Assembly: GCA_003562535.1 (NCBI GenBank)
Contig: PWUP01000163.1
Location: 1 to 13,877, forward strand
From: Gammaproteobacteria bacterium
GTDB taxonomy: Bacteria > Pseudomonadota > Gammaproteobacteria > Competibacterales > Competibacteraceae
Direction: 5' to 3'
Length of the DNA stretch: 13,877 nt
In this document: positions 7,252 through 13,877 of the stretch, one piece after another
Numbering within the stretch: the stretch's first letter is position 1
How the letters are laid out: the number at the start of each line of letters is the position of its first letter
Notes under the pieces: model-generated
What the model saw: only the letters and a program-made list of their open reading frames with translations
Told to the model about the DNA's origin: nothing
Databases searched by the model: none
Translations under genes and position numbers: made by a program

Positions 7252-8093
7252 TATCGTTTCTCCGGTTTTTGGTAGACAATGGCTTCAGGGAATTTGCGTA
7301 CCTTGAACATGGCGCTGATCCGACTCATGGATTCAGAATGGCCGAGACAGATGAACGCCCCGGGGTTGAGCGCGTCAAAAAACACCCCAGCGGCTTGACG
7401 GCGTGAAAAATCATCAAAATAAATAAGCAGGTTACGACAAAAAATAACATCGAAGCCTCGGTAAGAGCGGGTATCCGTCGGTTCGTTCAGATTGACCCGA
7501 GTGAATTCAACCGCTTGGCGCATATCATCGGAAATTTGATACTCGCCATCGGCGGTAGGCACAAAATGCGTTTGCAGCAGGTCGGGTGGCACATATTGGA
7601 TGGCACGGGGTGAATACTTACCTTGGCGGGCGCGGTGAATAATATCGGTGTCAATATCTGAGGAGATTAGTTCGACATCCCAGTGATCAATCCCTGACCA
7701 ATACTCTGTCAGATACAAGGCGATTGAATAGGGTTCCTCGCCTGAGGATGAGGGGATGGACCAGATGCGGATCAACGATCCTGGGGGCTTGGTTTGGGTA
7801 AGCTCCGGTAGTATCGATTGCACCAAACATTTGAAATGATATTCTTCACGGAAAAAATACGTCTCGTTGACCGTCATAATATTGGTCAAGGCTTGCAGCT
7901 CGGCTCCGCTGGCCTGAAAGCGCATAAACGTAAAATAATGATTAAAACTGGCGTAGCCACTGGCGATCATCCGTTCGACTAGGCGCTTATCCACAAAGTA
8001 ACGTTTGGAATCCTCGAACAGAATCCCGGTTTTGCGGTAGAAGAATTCCCGAAATCTGCGGAAGTCTTCTTCGGTAATGACGATATCGGTCAA
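7251..8093 (-). CDS. cheR: CheR protein-glutamate O-methyltransferase
   Basis: 280 residues, the usual CheR length. It methylates receptor glutamates using S-adenosylmethionine. The N-terminal helical domain (about 1-75) is followed by the conserved TVNETYFFRE (74-83), an SAM-binding segment IWSIPSSSGEEPYSIA (110-125, with PSS where many CheRs have GCS), the acidic SSDID (144-148), and FCRNLLIYFD (218-227). There is no C-terminal TPR extension. Start is TTG at 8093, supported by GAGG 8 nt upstream; it begins 3 nt after the HEAT-repeat gene stop. Partner of CheB in adaptation; the two receptors encoded here are the probable substrates. Confidence 0.97.
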   Translation of the reverse strand: MTDIVITEEDFRRFREFFYRKTGILFEDSKRYFVDKRLVERMIASGYASFNHYFTFMRFQASGAELQALTNIMTVNETYFFREEYHFKCLVQSILPELTQTKPPGSLIRIWSIPSSSGEEPYSIALYLTEYWSGIDHWDVELISSDIDTDIIHRARQGKYSPRAIQYVPPDLLQTHFVPTADGEYQISDDMRQAVEFTRVNLNEPTDTRSYRGFDVIFCRNLLIYFDDFSRRQAAGVFFDALNPGAFICLGHSESMSRISAMFKVRKFPEAIVYQKPEKR

Positions 8094-8096
8094 ACT

Positions 8097-8720
8097 CTAG
8101 TCCTCGTGAATGCGCTTCAGTGCCAAATCAATGGCAAAGTGGATATAAGGCTCCTCTGGGAAACGCGCTTTGAGCGACTGCAATGCTGAAACCGCAGCCG
8201 TTGTACCCACTTCACCCAGTAAATCCACAGCAGTGGCACACACATTCACATGAGTATCGGTGCTAATGACTTGGATTAACCACTGCTCTACGTCAGGATG
8301 GCGCAGGGATTCCAAGACATTCACCGCGAAGATGCGCACATCGGGATCGGGGTCAGTCAACACATCGCTCATCAAGGGGGCGACCGCATCGGGTAAATCT
8401 TTTAAGGCTTCACTGGCTTCATTGCGTAATGCCGCGTCATCACTGCGCAAACCCGCTAACAGACCCTCAACCGCAACACGGTTACCGATCTGGGTCAAGC
8501 TGAGCAATAGGGCTTCGCGGACACTGGCCTCTGGCTCTAGGGTAAGCCGCTCGGCCAGTGCTGAAGCCATCGCCGGGAAGTCCGCTAAATCGCGTGCCGC
8601 CCAGCGCCGAGCTGTCGGGTCGGCATCGGTTAAGGCGGCGACCAGACTGTCGGGATCTCGTGCTCGGCTGCGTTCATCCTGTTGAACGATTTTAATTTTC
8701 TTGTCCTTTATTATACCCAA
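8097..8720 (-). CDS. HEAT-repeat (PBS lyase type) protein between cheB and cheR
   Basis: 207 residues. After a basic N-terminus (IIKDKKIKI) the protein is an alpha-alpha solenoid of about five repeats, seen in the recurring pattern of a D/P-rich turn, a small helix with R or V, then A..L (LTDADPTARRWAARDLAD near 30-47, VREALLLSLTQIG 67-79, LRSDDAALRNEASEALKDL 91-109, LTDPDPDVRIFAVNVLESL 121-139, VNVCATAVDLLGEVG 158-172). Such repeats are protein-binding scaffolds and carry no catalytic motif. The start is TTG at 8720 with AGAGGA 8 nt upstream; it overlaps the end of cheB by 29 nt, so the two are coupled. Its place between the two adaptation enzymes suggests that it helps recruit or regulate CheB/CheR. 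That is inference; the exact partner is unknown. Confidence 0.88.
   Translation of the reverse strand: MGIIKDKKIKIVQQDERSRARDPDSLVAALTDADPTARRWAARDLADFPAMASALAERLTLEPEASVREALLLSLTQIGNRVAVEGLLAGLRSDDAALRNEASEALKDLPDAVAPLMSDVLTDPDPDVRIFAVNVLESLRHPDVEQWLIQVISTDTHVNVCATAVDLLGEVGTTAAVSALQSLKARFPEEPYIHFAIDLALKRIHED
8102..8105 (-). promoter_or_regulatory. Ribosome binding site fixing the TTG start of cheR
   Basis: GAGG on the minus strand, 8 nt before TTG 8093, overlaps the final codons of the HEAT-repeat gene. No in-frame ATG occurs before residue 42, which would delete part of the CheR N-terminal domain, so TTG is preferred. Confidence 0.55.
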
Positions 8721-9810
8721 GGCTGCGTTCCTCTAAGTCGTGCGCCCAACGTATCATCTGAGCGGCAATTTTGTCGGCAGGTAGGACGATTTTAGCGCCC
8801 CCGCGTTCGATCAGTTCTTTAGGCATACCAAAGACTACGGCTGAATCTTCCGATTCGGCAATCGTATAAGCCCCTTGGCGTTTGAGTTCGCTGAACGCCT
8901 CGGCACCATCGCCGCCCATACCGGTCAACATCACCGCAATCACATGCTCCGCATTGCAGTGCTCCAGTACCGAACGACCCAGCATCTCCACGGAGGGATG
9001 GTATAACAGCTCTCTAGCCGGCGGTTTAGGCAACACCATCAGTTTGCCCACTCGGTTGGCAATGACCGTATCCGCCCCGCCTTTGCCGATGTAGATCTGG
9101 CCAGCCGCTAACACCATCGGTTTGTTCACCTCTACGACATTCAGCGCACATTGGGCATTCATGCGTGCGGCGAACGGTGCGGTGAAACTCGCGGGCATGT
9201 GTTGCGCGACGATTACCGGTAAAGGAAAATCGGCGTCCAGCTTAGGCAAGATGTCCTCTAGGGTGGACGGACCGCCGGTCGAGACTCCGATCAACACCAC
9301 CCCGAAAATCTCGCGGTTCACGCTACTGCGGCGCACGATCAACGGTTTGCTCAAACGCTGGATGCGCTCTTGACGCAACTGATGGGTCAGGCGTTGCGCG
9401 TTATGACGTTTCAGCGCAACCCCTGAGGCCACCGTCACTTTTTCAATTAACTCATGGCGAATCCGTTCGATGGACAGTGAAATCGTGCCATCGGGTTTGG
9501 TGACAAAATCCACCGCCCCCAAGGCCAAGGCTTCGAAGGTGGCTAAAGCACCGCGTTCGGTCAGCGACGACACCATCACCACAGGCAGGGGACGGCTAGC
9601 CATAATATGCGCCAACGCCGTAATGCCATCCATGACCGGCATATTGATGTCTAGGGTCATGACATCGGGTTGCCAAGCCAAGTTTTCATCAATGGCTTGC
9701 TGTCCATCGCGGGCAATACGCACTTCAAACCCTTTGTCCTGGGTGAATATCTGTAGCAAGTGACGGCGCATAAGCGCCGAATCATCGACAATGAGCAGTC
9801 GAATAGCCAC
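8692..9810 (-). CDS. cheB: CheB protein-glutamate methylesterase with receiver domain
   Basis: 372 residues. It removes receptor methyl groups (and deamidates glutamines) when phosphorylated by CheA. The N-terminal receiver (about 1-120) has the acidic pair D9-D10, phospho-site D54 (TLDINMP), SS at 81-82 (MVSSLT) and K105 (VTKPDG). A basic linker (about 130-165) leads to the catalytic domain with the triad S177 (GVSTGGPST), H204 (AQHMP) and D301 (GMGGDGA); the LLYHPSVEML motif is at 268-277. All catalytic residues are intact. Start is GTG at 9810 with GAGGA 7 nt upstream. It follows the triple CheW gene after 38 nt and overlaps the HEAT-repeat gene by 29 nt. Confidence 0.97.
   Translation of the reverse strand: MAIRLLIVDDSALMRRHLLQIFTQDKGFEVRIARDGQQAIDENLAWQPDVMTLDINMPVMDGITALAHIMASRPLPVVMVSSLTERGALATFEALALGAVDFVTKPDGTISLSIERIRHELIEKVTVASGVALKRHNAQRLTHQLRQERIQRLSKPLIVRRSSVNREIFGVVLIGVSTGGPSTLEDILPKLDADFPLPVIVAQHMPASFTAPFAARMNAQCALNVVEVNKPMVLAAGQIYIGKGGADTVIANRVGKLMVLPKPPARELLYHPSVEMLGRSVLEHCNAEHVIAVMLTGMGGDGAEAFSELKRQGAYTIAESEDSAVVFGMPKELIERGGAKIVLPADKIAAQMIRWAHDLEERSLGYNKGQEN
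8729..8734 (-). promoter_or_regulatory. Ribosome binding site fixing the TTG start of the HEAT-repeat gene
   Basis: AGAGGA on the minus strand, 8 nt before TTG 8720, inside the cheB coding sequence. The first in-frame ATG is only at residue 51, which would cut into the first repeat, so this TTG is the best start. Confidence 0.6.
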
Positions 9811-9848
9811 ACAACATTCCTCACAGTAATCGACTAACAGCCAATCAA

Positions 9849-11387
9849 CTAAGTGCTTAACGCAGCCATTTCAGAGCGGTCAGCGTCACTGACCAAATAA
9901 TTAGGATCGACGAGTTGAATCATGCGTTGATCAAGATTGGCCACGCGACCCAATAAATTGGCTTGTTCGCCCGATAATTTGGGTGCCGATTCAATGGCTG
10001 ATTTGGGTATTTTCAGCACTTCAGTCACGGCATCAACGATAAACCCTGTGCGTACCCCAGACAGCAGAAAGACCATAATGCGCTGGCGGTCGTTACGCTC
10101 AATGGGCGGTAAGTCCAGCCGCTTTCTTTGGTCGATAACCGGCAATACGGAACCGCGCAGATTGATGACCCCCTCGACAAAAGCCGGGGCTTTTGGGACG
10201 TGCGTCAGTTGTTCAGGTACTCGGACAATTTCTTGTACCGAATGAATCAACGCCCCAAATTCTCCCTCCGCAAGCCGGAAGACCACCACTTGTTCTTCAT
10301 CATCATTCTGCGAGTCATCATCGCTAGCGGTTGTGTGCGAATCATCAGTCATACCGTCCACCGTTTTTAATGCTTGCTGTAAGTTAGGATCATGCAGCAG
10401 ATTATCGGCTGAAATAATCGACACCAGGCGCCGACCTTCGTCAAGGCGGCAGATTTGATGAATATCAGCCAACTCCCCCTCACGGGCGAGCAAAGGCGGC
10501 ATGGCATCCACACTGTCTTTAGGAACACGTAACACTTCAGAAACGCTGTCGGTGACCAGCCCAACGGCCATATTGGCCAAGGCGACGACGACCACGCGAC
10601 TGCGTTCATCCAGCGCTCGGGTCGGCAGCCCAAATAAACTGCGCAGCGATAGCAGAGGGAGTAGGCGCTGACGCAAGGTCATTAAACCGAGCACATGTGT
10701 GGGTGAATTAGGTACTTGTACTACGGTTTCCGGCACCTGGACAATTTCTTGTACCCGAGCAATATCGATGGCGTATTCCTGACCCTCGACCGAGAAGCTG
10801 ACCAGTTGCAGTTGATCGCTGGCCTCAGCGCTGTCATCGGTTTCGCTCTGTGTTTGGGTTAACCCAGCGATTTGGCCGGATTGCGCCAGTGCAGCAATTT
10901 CGGCAAACTCCTTAGCGATTAGACAATGGAAATCCAACACCATAATCATTTTAAAACCGCTGACATCTTTCAGAATGCCTGTCAGCAAATCGCTATCGAC
11001 CGCACTGCGAATGCCCTCAACCCCTTCGAGCTGATTGCGCTCGACATTGATCACGCTGGTGACTCGATCCACCACAAATCCCAGAGGCTGACCGATATCA
11101 ATCACCACGGCTCGGGTTGAATCATCATGAGTGTGTTCGGGAAACCCGAAAATACGGCGCAGCGCAACAATCGGCAGCACCTTGCCGCGCAGGTTGGACA
11201 AGCCGTCTAAACAGGCGGGAGCCAAGGGGACTCGGACAATATCCGGCACCCGGATAATTTCTTGTACTGGGGTGAGATCAACGGCAAACACCTCGCCGTT
11301 GACCAAGAAGGTCACAAACTGCAAGGTATCTCCCACCGCATCGTGGGTATCGCCCTCATGGGCGGGATGAAGCGCCTCTGTGGTCAT
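9849..11387 (-). CDS. cheW: CheW coupling protein with three tandem CheW domains
   Basis: 512 residues, about three times a normal CheW (150-180). CheW links receptors to CheA in arrays. Domains: 1 at about 22-165, 2 at about 192-335, 3 at about 366-500, separated by acidic, Gln/Asp-rich linkers. Each carries the VQEI(V/I) strand (41-45, 212-216, 384-388). The receptor/kinase contact motif NLRG is intact in domains 1 (65-68) and 3 (409-412) but reads TLRQ in domain 2 (237-240). ATG at 11387 lies 11 nt after the soluble receptor's stop, with only a weak G-rich Shine-Dalgarno. It could bridge several receptor and CheA units at once and so shape the array geometry (inference). The three copies probably arose by internal duplication. 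Confidence 0.96.
   Translation of the reverse strand: MTTEALHPAHEGDTHDAVGDTLQFVTFLVNGEVFAVDLTPVQEIIRVPDIVRVPLAPACLDGLSNLRGKVLPIVALRRIFGFPEHTHDDSTRAVVIDIGQPLGFVVDRVTSVINVERNQLEGVEGIRSAVDSDLLTGILKDVSGFKMIMVLDFHCLIAKEFAEIAALAQSGQIAGLTQTQSETDDSAEASDQLQLVSFSVEGQEYAIDIARVQEIVQVPETVVQVPNSPTHVLGLMTLRQRLLPLLSLRSLFGLPTRALDERSRVVVVALANMAVGLVTDSVSEVLRVPKDSVDAMPPLLAREGELADIHQICRLDEGRRLVSIISADNLLHDPNLQQALKTVDGMTDDSHTTASDDDSQNDDEEQVVVFRLAEGEFGALIHSVQEIVRVPEQLTHVPKAPAFVEGVINLRGSVLPVIDQRKRLDLPPIERNDRQRIMVFLLSGVRTGFIVDAVTEVLKIPKSAIESAPKLSGEQANLLGRVANLDQRMIQLVDPNYLVSDADRSEMAALST
10223..10755. repeat. Internal direct repeat within the triple-CheW gene
   Basis: The 17-nt word GGACAATTTCTTGTACC occurs identically at 10223-10239 and 10739-10755 (516 nt apart, 172 codons). 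A copy with two mismatches lies at 11252-11268 (513 nt further). All encode the VQEIV strand at the same place in each CheW domain. They reflect the domain triplication and could allow recombination that gains or loses a domain. Confidence 0.8.
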
Positions 11388-11398
11388 AACAGCCCCCG

Positions 11399-13308
11399 TT
11401 ACATGCTTTGCAATTCATCGGCGAGCGAGGCAATTTCTTCGATGGCGGCAGCGAGTTCTTCAGCACCCGCCGATTGTTGTTCAGCCGCTCCCGAGGCTTC
11501 AGCCGTGGCTTTCTCGGCCTCCTGTGAGGCGGCAGAAATTTGTTCGATGCCTTTTTTGACTTGGGTAATCGCGACGGCGATTTCATTAGCAGCGGCCAAA
11601 ATATCTTGAGCGCTCTCATCGACGACGCCAATATCGGTCTCAATTAAATCGAGATTAGCCGTTGAGGTTTTAGCTTGTTCGACTTCTGTGAGGGCTTCCT
11701 TGACGATTTCATCCAAATCGGTGCTGACGGCAGTAATTTGATCTTGAACCGCTTTAACCAAGTCTTTAATCCGATCAGCATTTTCAGCGGAGTCACGCGC
11801 CAGATTGCGGATATCGGTCGAGACCACCACAAAGCCTTTGCCAAACTCCCCGGCTCGCGCCGCTTCGATGGAGCCGTTCACCGCCAGCATATTGGTTTGG
11901 ATGGATACGGTGGTGATGGCCTCAACGATTTTATCAATACGTCGAGAGACTTGCTCGATATCGCGGACTTGTTTAATACTGGCCTGAGTTGCGGTCACTG
12001 AGTCACTGATGCCTTGAATCAGTTTTTCTACTGCCGTCTTATTGGTGGTTAACAGCGTCTGCATTGCTTTAATGCGTTCGGCACTGTCCTTAGTGCGGGT
12101 TTGTGAGACGTCGAGGCCGGTTTCAATTTGGTTGACGGCGGCTGAGCACTCTTCGGTAGCCGAGGCTGCGGTTTGTGCGCCTTTACGAATTTCCTCGATT
12201 GCTGTCATGATTTGGTTCGAGGAGCGGTTAATTTCCTGAACCGCTGAGGAGAGTTCTTCAGCACTAGAGGCGACATCCTCAGCACTTTTAGTAATATCGG
12301 TAGAGTTTTTCAGATCTTCAGCAATTTCGGACAGGCTTTGTGCCGTTTGCTCGCACTCGGCCAATGCGGCTGATTGCTCATTGACCGTTTTAGCCGACTC
12401 TTCAGTAGCGGCCGATTGTTGTTCGGCGGCGGCTGCAATGTTTTCCGAGCCTTTCAGTGCCTGTTGGGCGGCTTCAGAGGACTGTTGAGCACCGGCGGCA
12501 ATGTCTTGAGCCCCTTGCATGATTGCGGCCATATCCAGGCGAACTTGTTCAAGCTGTTCGACAATGGTCTGGCCTTTTTCCGCTTCCTGTTCAACCGTGT
12601 TAGCCGCTGTATTGACTCCTTCGGCGATGGTTTTAACTTCACGTTGAATTTGGCCGACCAAATCTTGAATTTGCGTAGCACTTTTTTCTGAGGTTTCGGC
12701 TAAGGTGCGCACTTCATCCGCAACCACCGCGAATCCCTTACCGTGTTTGCCCGCACGCGCGGCTTCAATCGCGGCATTCAGGGCGAGCAAATTGGTTTGA
12801 TCAGCAATGCGCACCACCGCTTTAACAATTTCTCCGATATTAGCCGCCTGTTTTTCCAGCTCGGCCACCATCTTGGCTGAATCCGCCTGACGGCGAGCGG
12901 CCACATTGATATTGGTGACTAATTTACCAATGCCCGTGCCAGTGACTTGAGTGAGCTGTTGAATATTCTCGGTTTTGGTTTGGCTAATATTGGCGCTTTT
13001 CAGTTGGCGTTCTATCGCACCGGTGACTTGCTTAAAAGCAATTAATGATTCCTGAGCGGCACCAGAACTTTGTTCTGCACCAGTGGCAATTTGGTCACTG
13101 GCGCGTTTTAATTCTTCGGCTGCAGAAGCGGCCTCATTGATGCCGGATGCCAATTGGCCGCTGCGATGCGTTCAGCCGCCTGCTGTTGCTTGGCGAGGGT
13201 ACGGGCTTTTTTGCGCTGGGCTTCAGCGTCGCGAGCGGTGCTGGCTGTTGTGGTTGGTCTGCCCGCTGTGGCAGCATTGGGTGCGCTAACCTTTTTAATG
13301 AGGGCCAT
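11399..13308 (-). CDS. Soluble methyl-accepting chemotaxis protein with two signalling hairpins, interrupted by a 1-nt frameshift
   Basis: Cytoplasmic receptor: no hydrophobic segment is present. Read with one extra base near 13157-13159 it gives 636 residues from ATG 13308 (AGGAG 8 nt upstream). Without correction the only uninterrupted receptor frame is 584 codons from a TTG at 13153 that has no Shine-Dalgarno. The N-terminus (1-50) is Ala/Thr/Lys/Arg-rich (MALIKK, QRKKARTLAK). The rest is almost wholly coiled coil with two MA-type tips: IADQTNLLALNAAIEAARAG at about 168-187 and a diverged SIQTNMLAVNGSIEAARAG at about 469-487, some 300 residues apart. The C-terminus is Glu/Ala-rich. It is the first gene of the cluster and lies 11 nt before the triple CheW. 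Ligand unknown. The frameshift could be a real mutation or a sequence error; the rest of the gene is well conserved. Confidence 0.85.
13154..13161 (-). other. Apparent single-base deletion (frameshift) in the soluble receptor gene
   Basis: The frame from ATG 13308 reads AKQQQAAERIAA and then leaves the receptor frame at about 13159, ending 14 codons later. The receptor frame begins just after its own TGA at about 13172 and continues ASGINEAASAAEEL. Adding one base around GCGGCC joins them as ERIAA-x-QLASGINEAAS, a natural receptor sequence. There is no homopolymer or slippery heptamer, so programmed shifting is unlikely. Confidence 0.75.
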
Positions 13309-13316
13309 GTCTGATG

Positions 13317-13321
13317 CTCCT
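13317..13321 (-). promoter_or_regulatory. Ribosome binding site for the full-length soluble receptor
   Basis: AGGAG on the minus strand, 8 nt before ATG 13308. It supports the upstream ATG rather than the unsupported TTG at 13153 as the true start of the receptor. Confidence 0.7.
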
Positions 13322-13414
13322 GAAAATATTATGATATTCTTTTGGCTTGGATGGCTGCTCACAGCGACATCCGCAGATGCTGCCGCGCAGTCTAGAAATG
13401 CAGATATAAAACGT

Positions 13415-13429
13415 TGATTATTTTAATCA
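13415..13429. promoter_or_regulatory. 15-nt palindrome upstream of the cluster, operator candidate
   Basis: TGATTATTTTAATCA has perfect 6-nt arms around three bases, about 107 nt before the first start codon. It overlaps a TAAAAT (minus strand, 13420-13425) that could act as a -10 with TTGAAT at 13445-13450, though the 19-nt spacing is poor. It could be a regulator binding site for the whole cluster. Inference only. Confidence 0.3.
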
Positions 13430-13540
13430 TGTTCTGTCTAAAGCATTCAACAGCCGAAATGTATGCAGTACACAGGACATTACCGTGTAGATTACAAAAC
13501 CGGCCTAGAGGTGTCAACCTTGCTTACCACCTGAACCAGA

Positions 13541-13672
13541 CTATCGGTCGTAGTCCTTATCATAAGCTGAATCTATCCATTCCCAGACCGTGCCGTGATG
13601 CCGTCCAAATCGGTCAACGCTTGGCGCCCAACGCTGCACGAGCCCCCCTGTCGATCTCCGCAGGGTGCACTA
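13541..13672 (-). pseudogene. Possible remnant of a formylglycine-generating-enzyme (FGE-sulfatase) domain
   Basis: A 43-codon open stretch on the minus strand, without a start codon, reads RWAPSVDRFGRHHG then TVWEWIDSAYDKDYDR before a TAG. This resembles the FGE-sulfatase core (PNxFGLYDMHGNVWEWxxDxY). The GGSW motif normally 25-40 residues downstream is not found in this frame. If real, it is a decayed fragment unrelated to chemotaxis. The match is short and made by eye; chance similarity is possible. Confidence 0.35.
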
Positions 13673-13877
13673 TTAAACGCTGCGAGGGGGTGCATACCAA
13701 TAGCGTCCGGCACACTTATTGTGTGGATAAGATCAATATTATTCGGCATAGCAATGGTTTTTAGTTTTGGGGTATAATTTTCCAATTTGCAATTAAGTGG
13801 TTATTTGAAATCCTACTTCACTGTCTGCCTTGAAGCTCGAGTTCAATCCAGCGACGACTGGGGGTAGAGGAAGCGAG

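Larger units (their letters stand above)
13322..13877. other. Right flank without an intact gene
   Basis: About 555 nt upstream of the cluster. It contains the palindrome at 13415-13429, the possible FGE remnant, a small hairpin CACAC-TTATT-GTGTG (13711-13725) and a plus-strand TATAAT at 13773-13778 lacking a good -35. Short open frames on both strands here have no Shine-Dalgarno or recognisable motif. The promoter of the chemosensory operon should lie in this region, but no strong sigma70 or sigma54 match is visible. Confidence 0.5.

Noticed and set aside
13711..13725. Hairpin CACAC-TTATT-GTGTG as terminator
   Set aside because: Short stem with no T-run on either strand and no gene ending beside it.
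13414..13764. 116-codon plus-strand open frame in the right flank
   Set aside because: No Shine-Dalgarno, no recognisable motif, and an irregular Cys/Arg-rich composition; it overlaps the opposite-strand stretch resembling an FGE domain. Treated as chance.
13773..13778. Plus-strand TATAAT as a rightward promoter
   Set aside because: No acceptable -35 at 16-18 nt and no TG extension; AT-rich DNA gives such matches by chance.
13573..13785. 70-codon minus-strand open frame in the right flank
   Set aside because: It is in a different frame from the FGE-like stretch, has no Shine-Dalgarno or known motif, and ends without domain structure. It may contain part of the same decayed gene through a frameshift, but this cannot be shown.

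Overview
The window is almost entirely one chemosensory (chemotaxis-type) gene cluster on the minus strand, at about 950-13310. A truncated di-heme cytochrome c peroxidase gene lies at the left edge (also minus strand), and a mostly non-coding flank lies at the right edge. Protein sequences, mid-range base composition and the gene set suggest a proteobacterium, most likely a gammaproteobacterium. The sequence alone does not fix the genus. No rRNA, tRNA, CRISPR array or intact mobile element was seen.

Reading in the direction of transcription (right to left), the order is: a soluble receptor with two tandem signalling hairpins (interrupted by an apparent 1-nt frameshift near its N-terminus); a CheW made of three CheW domains; CheB; a HEAT-repeat protein; CheR; CheY; a long CheA; and an 81-residue STAS-like protein. 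These genes are tightly packed, with overlaps of 29, 1, 4 and 10 nt and otherwise gaps of 3-38 nt. A 109-nt gap follows, holding a sigma70-like promoter whose -10 element lies inside a perfect palindrome. Then come a second CheY, a membrane-anchored receptor with no sensory domain, and a ParA-type ATPase, separated by 4 and 2 nt.

Inferred working model: the soluble receptor, triple CheW and CheA form the core of a cytoplasmic signalling array. CheR and CheB adjust receptor methylation. CheA phosphorylates CheB and two single-domain CheY proteins. The ParA-like ATPase probably positions or segregates the array, as PpfA does for cytoplasmic clusters in Rhodobacter and ParC does for polar arrays in Vibrio. 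The basic N-terminus of the soluble receptor is a plausible ParB-like partner for it. No cheZ, cheC, cheX or cheD, and no flagellar or pilus gene, lies in the window, so the output of the pathway cannot be read from it.

The left 774 nt encode the N-terminal 258 residues of an exported di-heme peroxidase with its own good promoter, functionally unrelated to the cluster. The right 570 nt hold the soluble receptor's upstream region, a 15-nt palindrome, and a short piece of minus-strand reading frame that resembles the core of a formylglycine-generating-enzyme (FGE-sulfatase) domain. That piece lacks a start and is probably a remnant.
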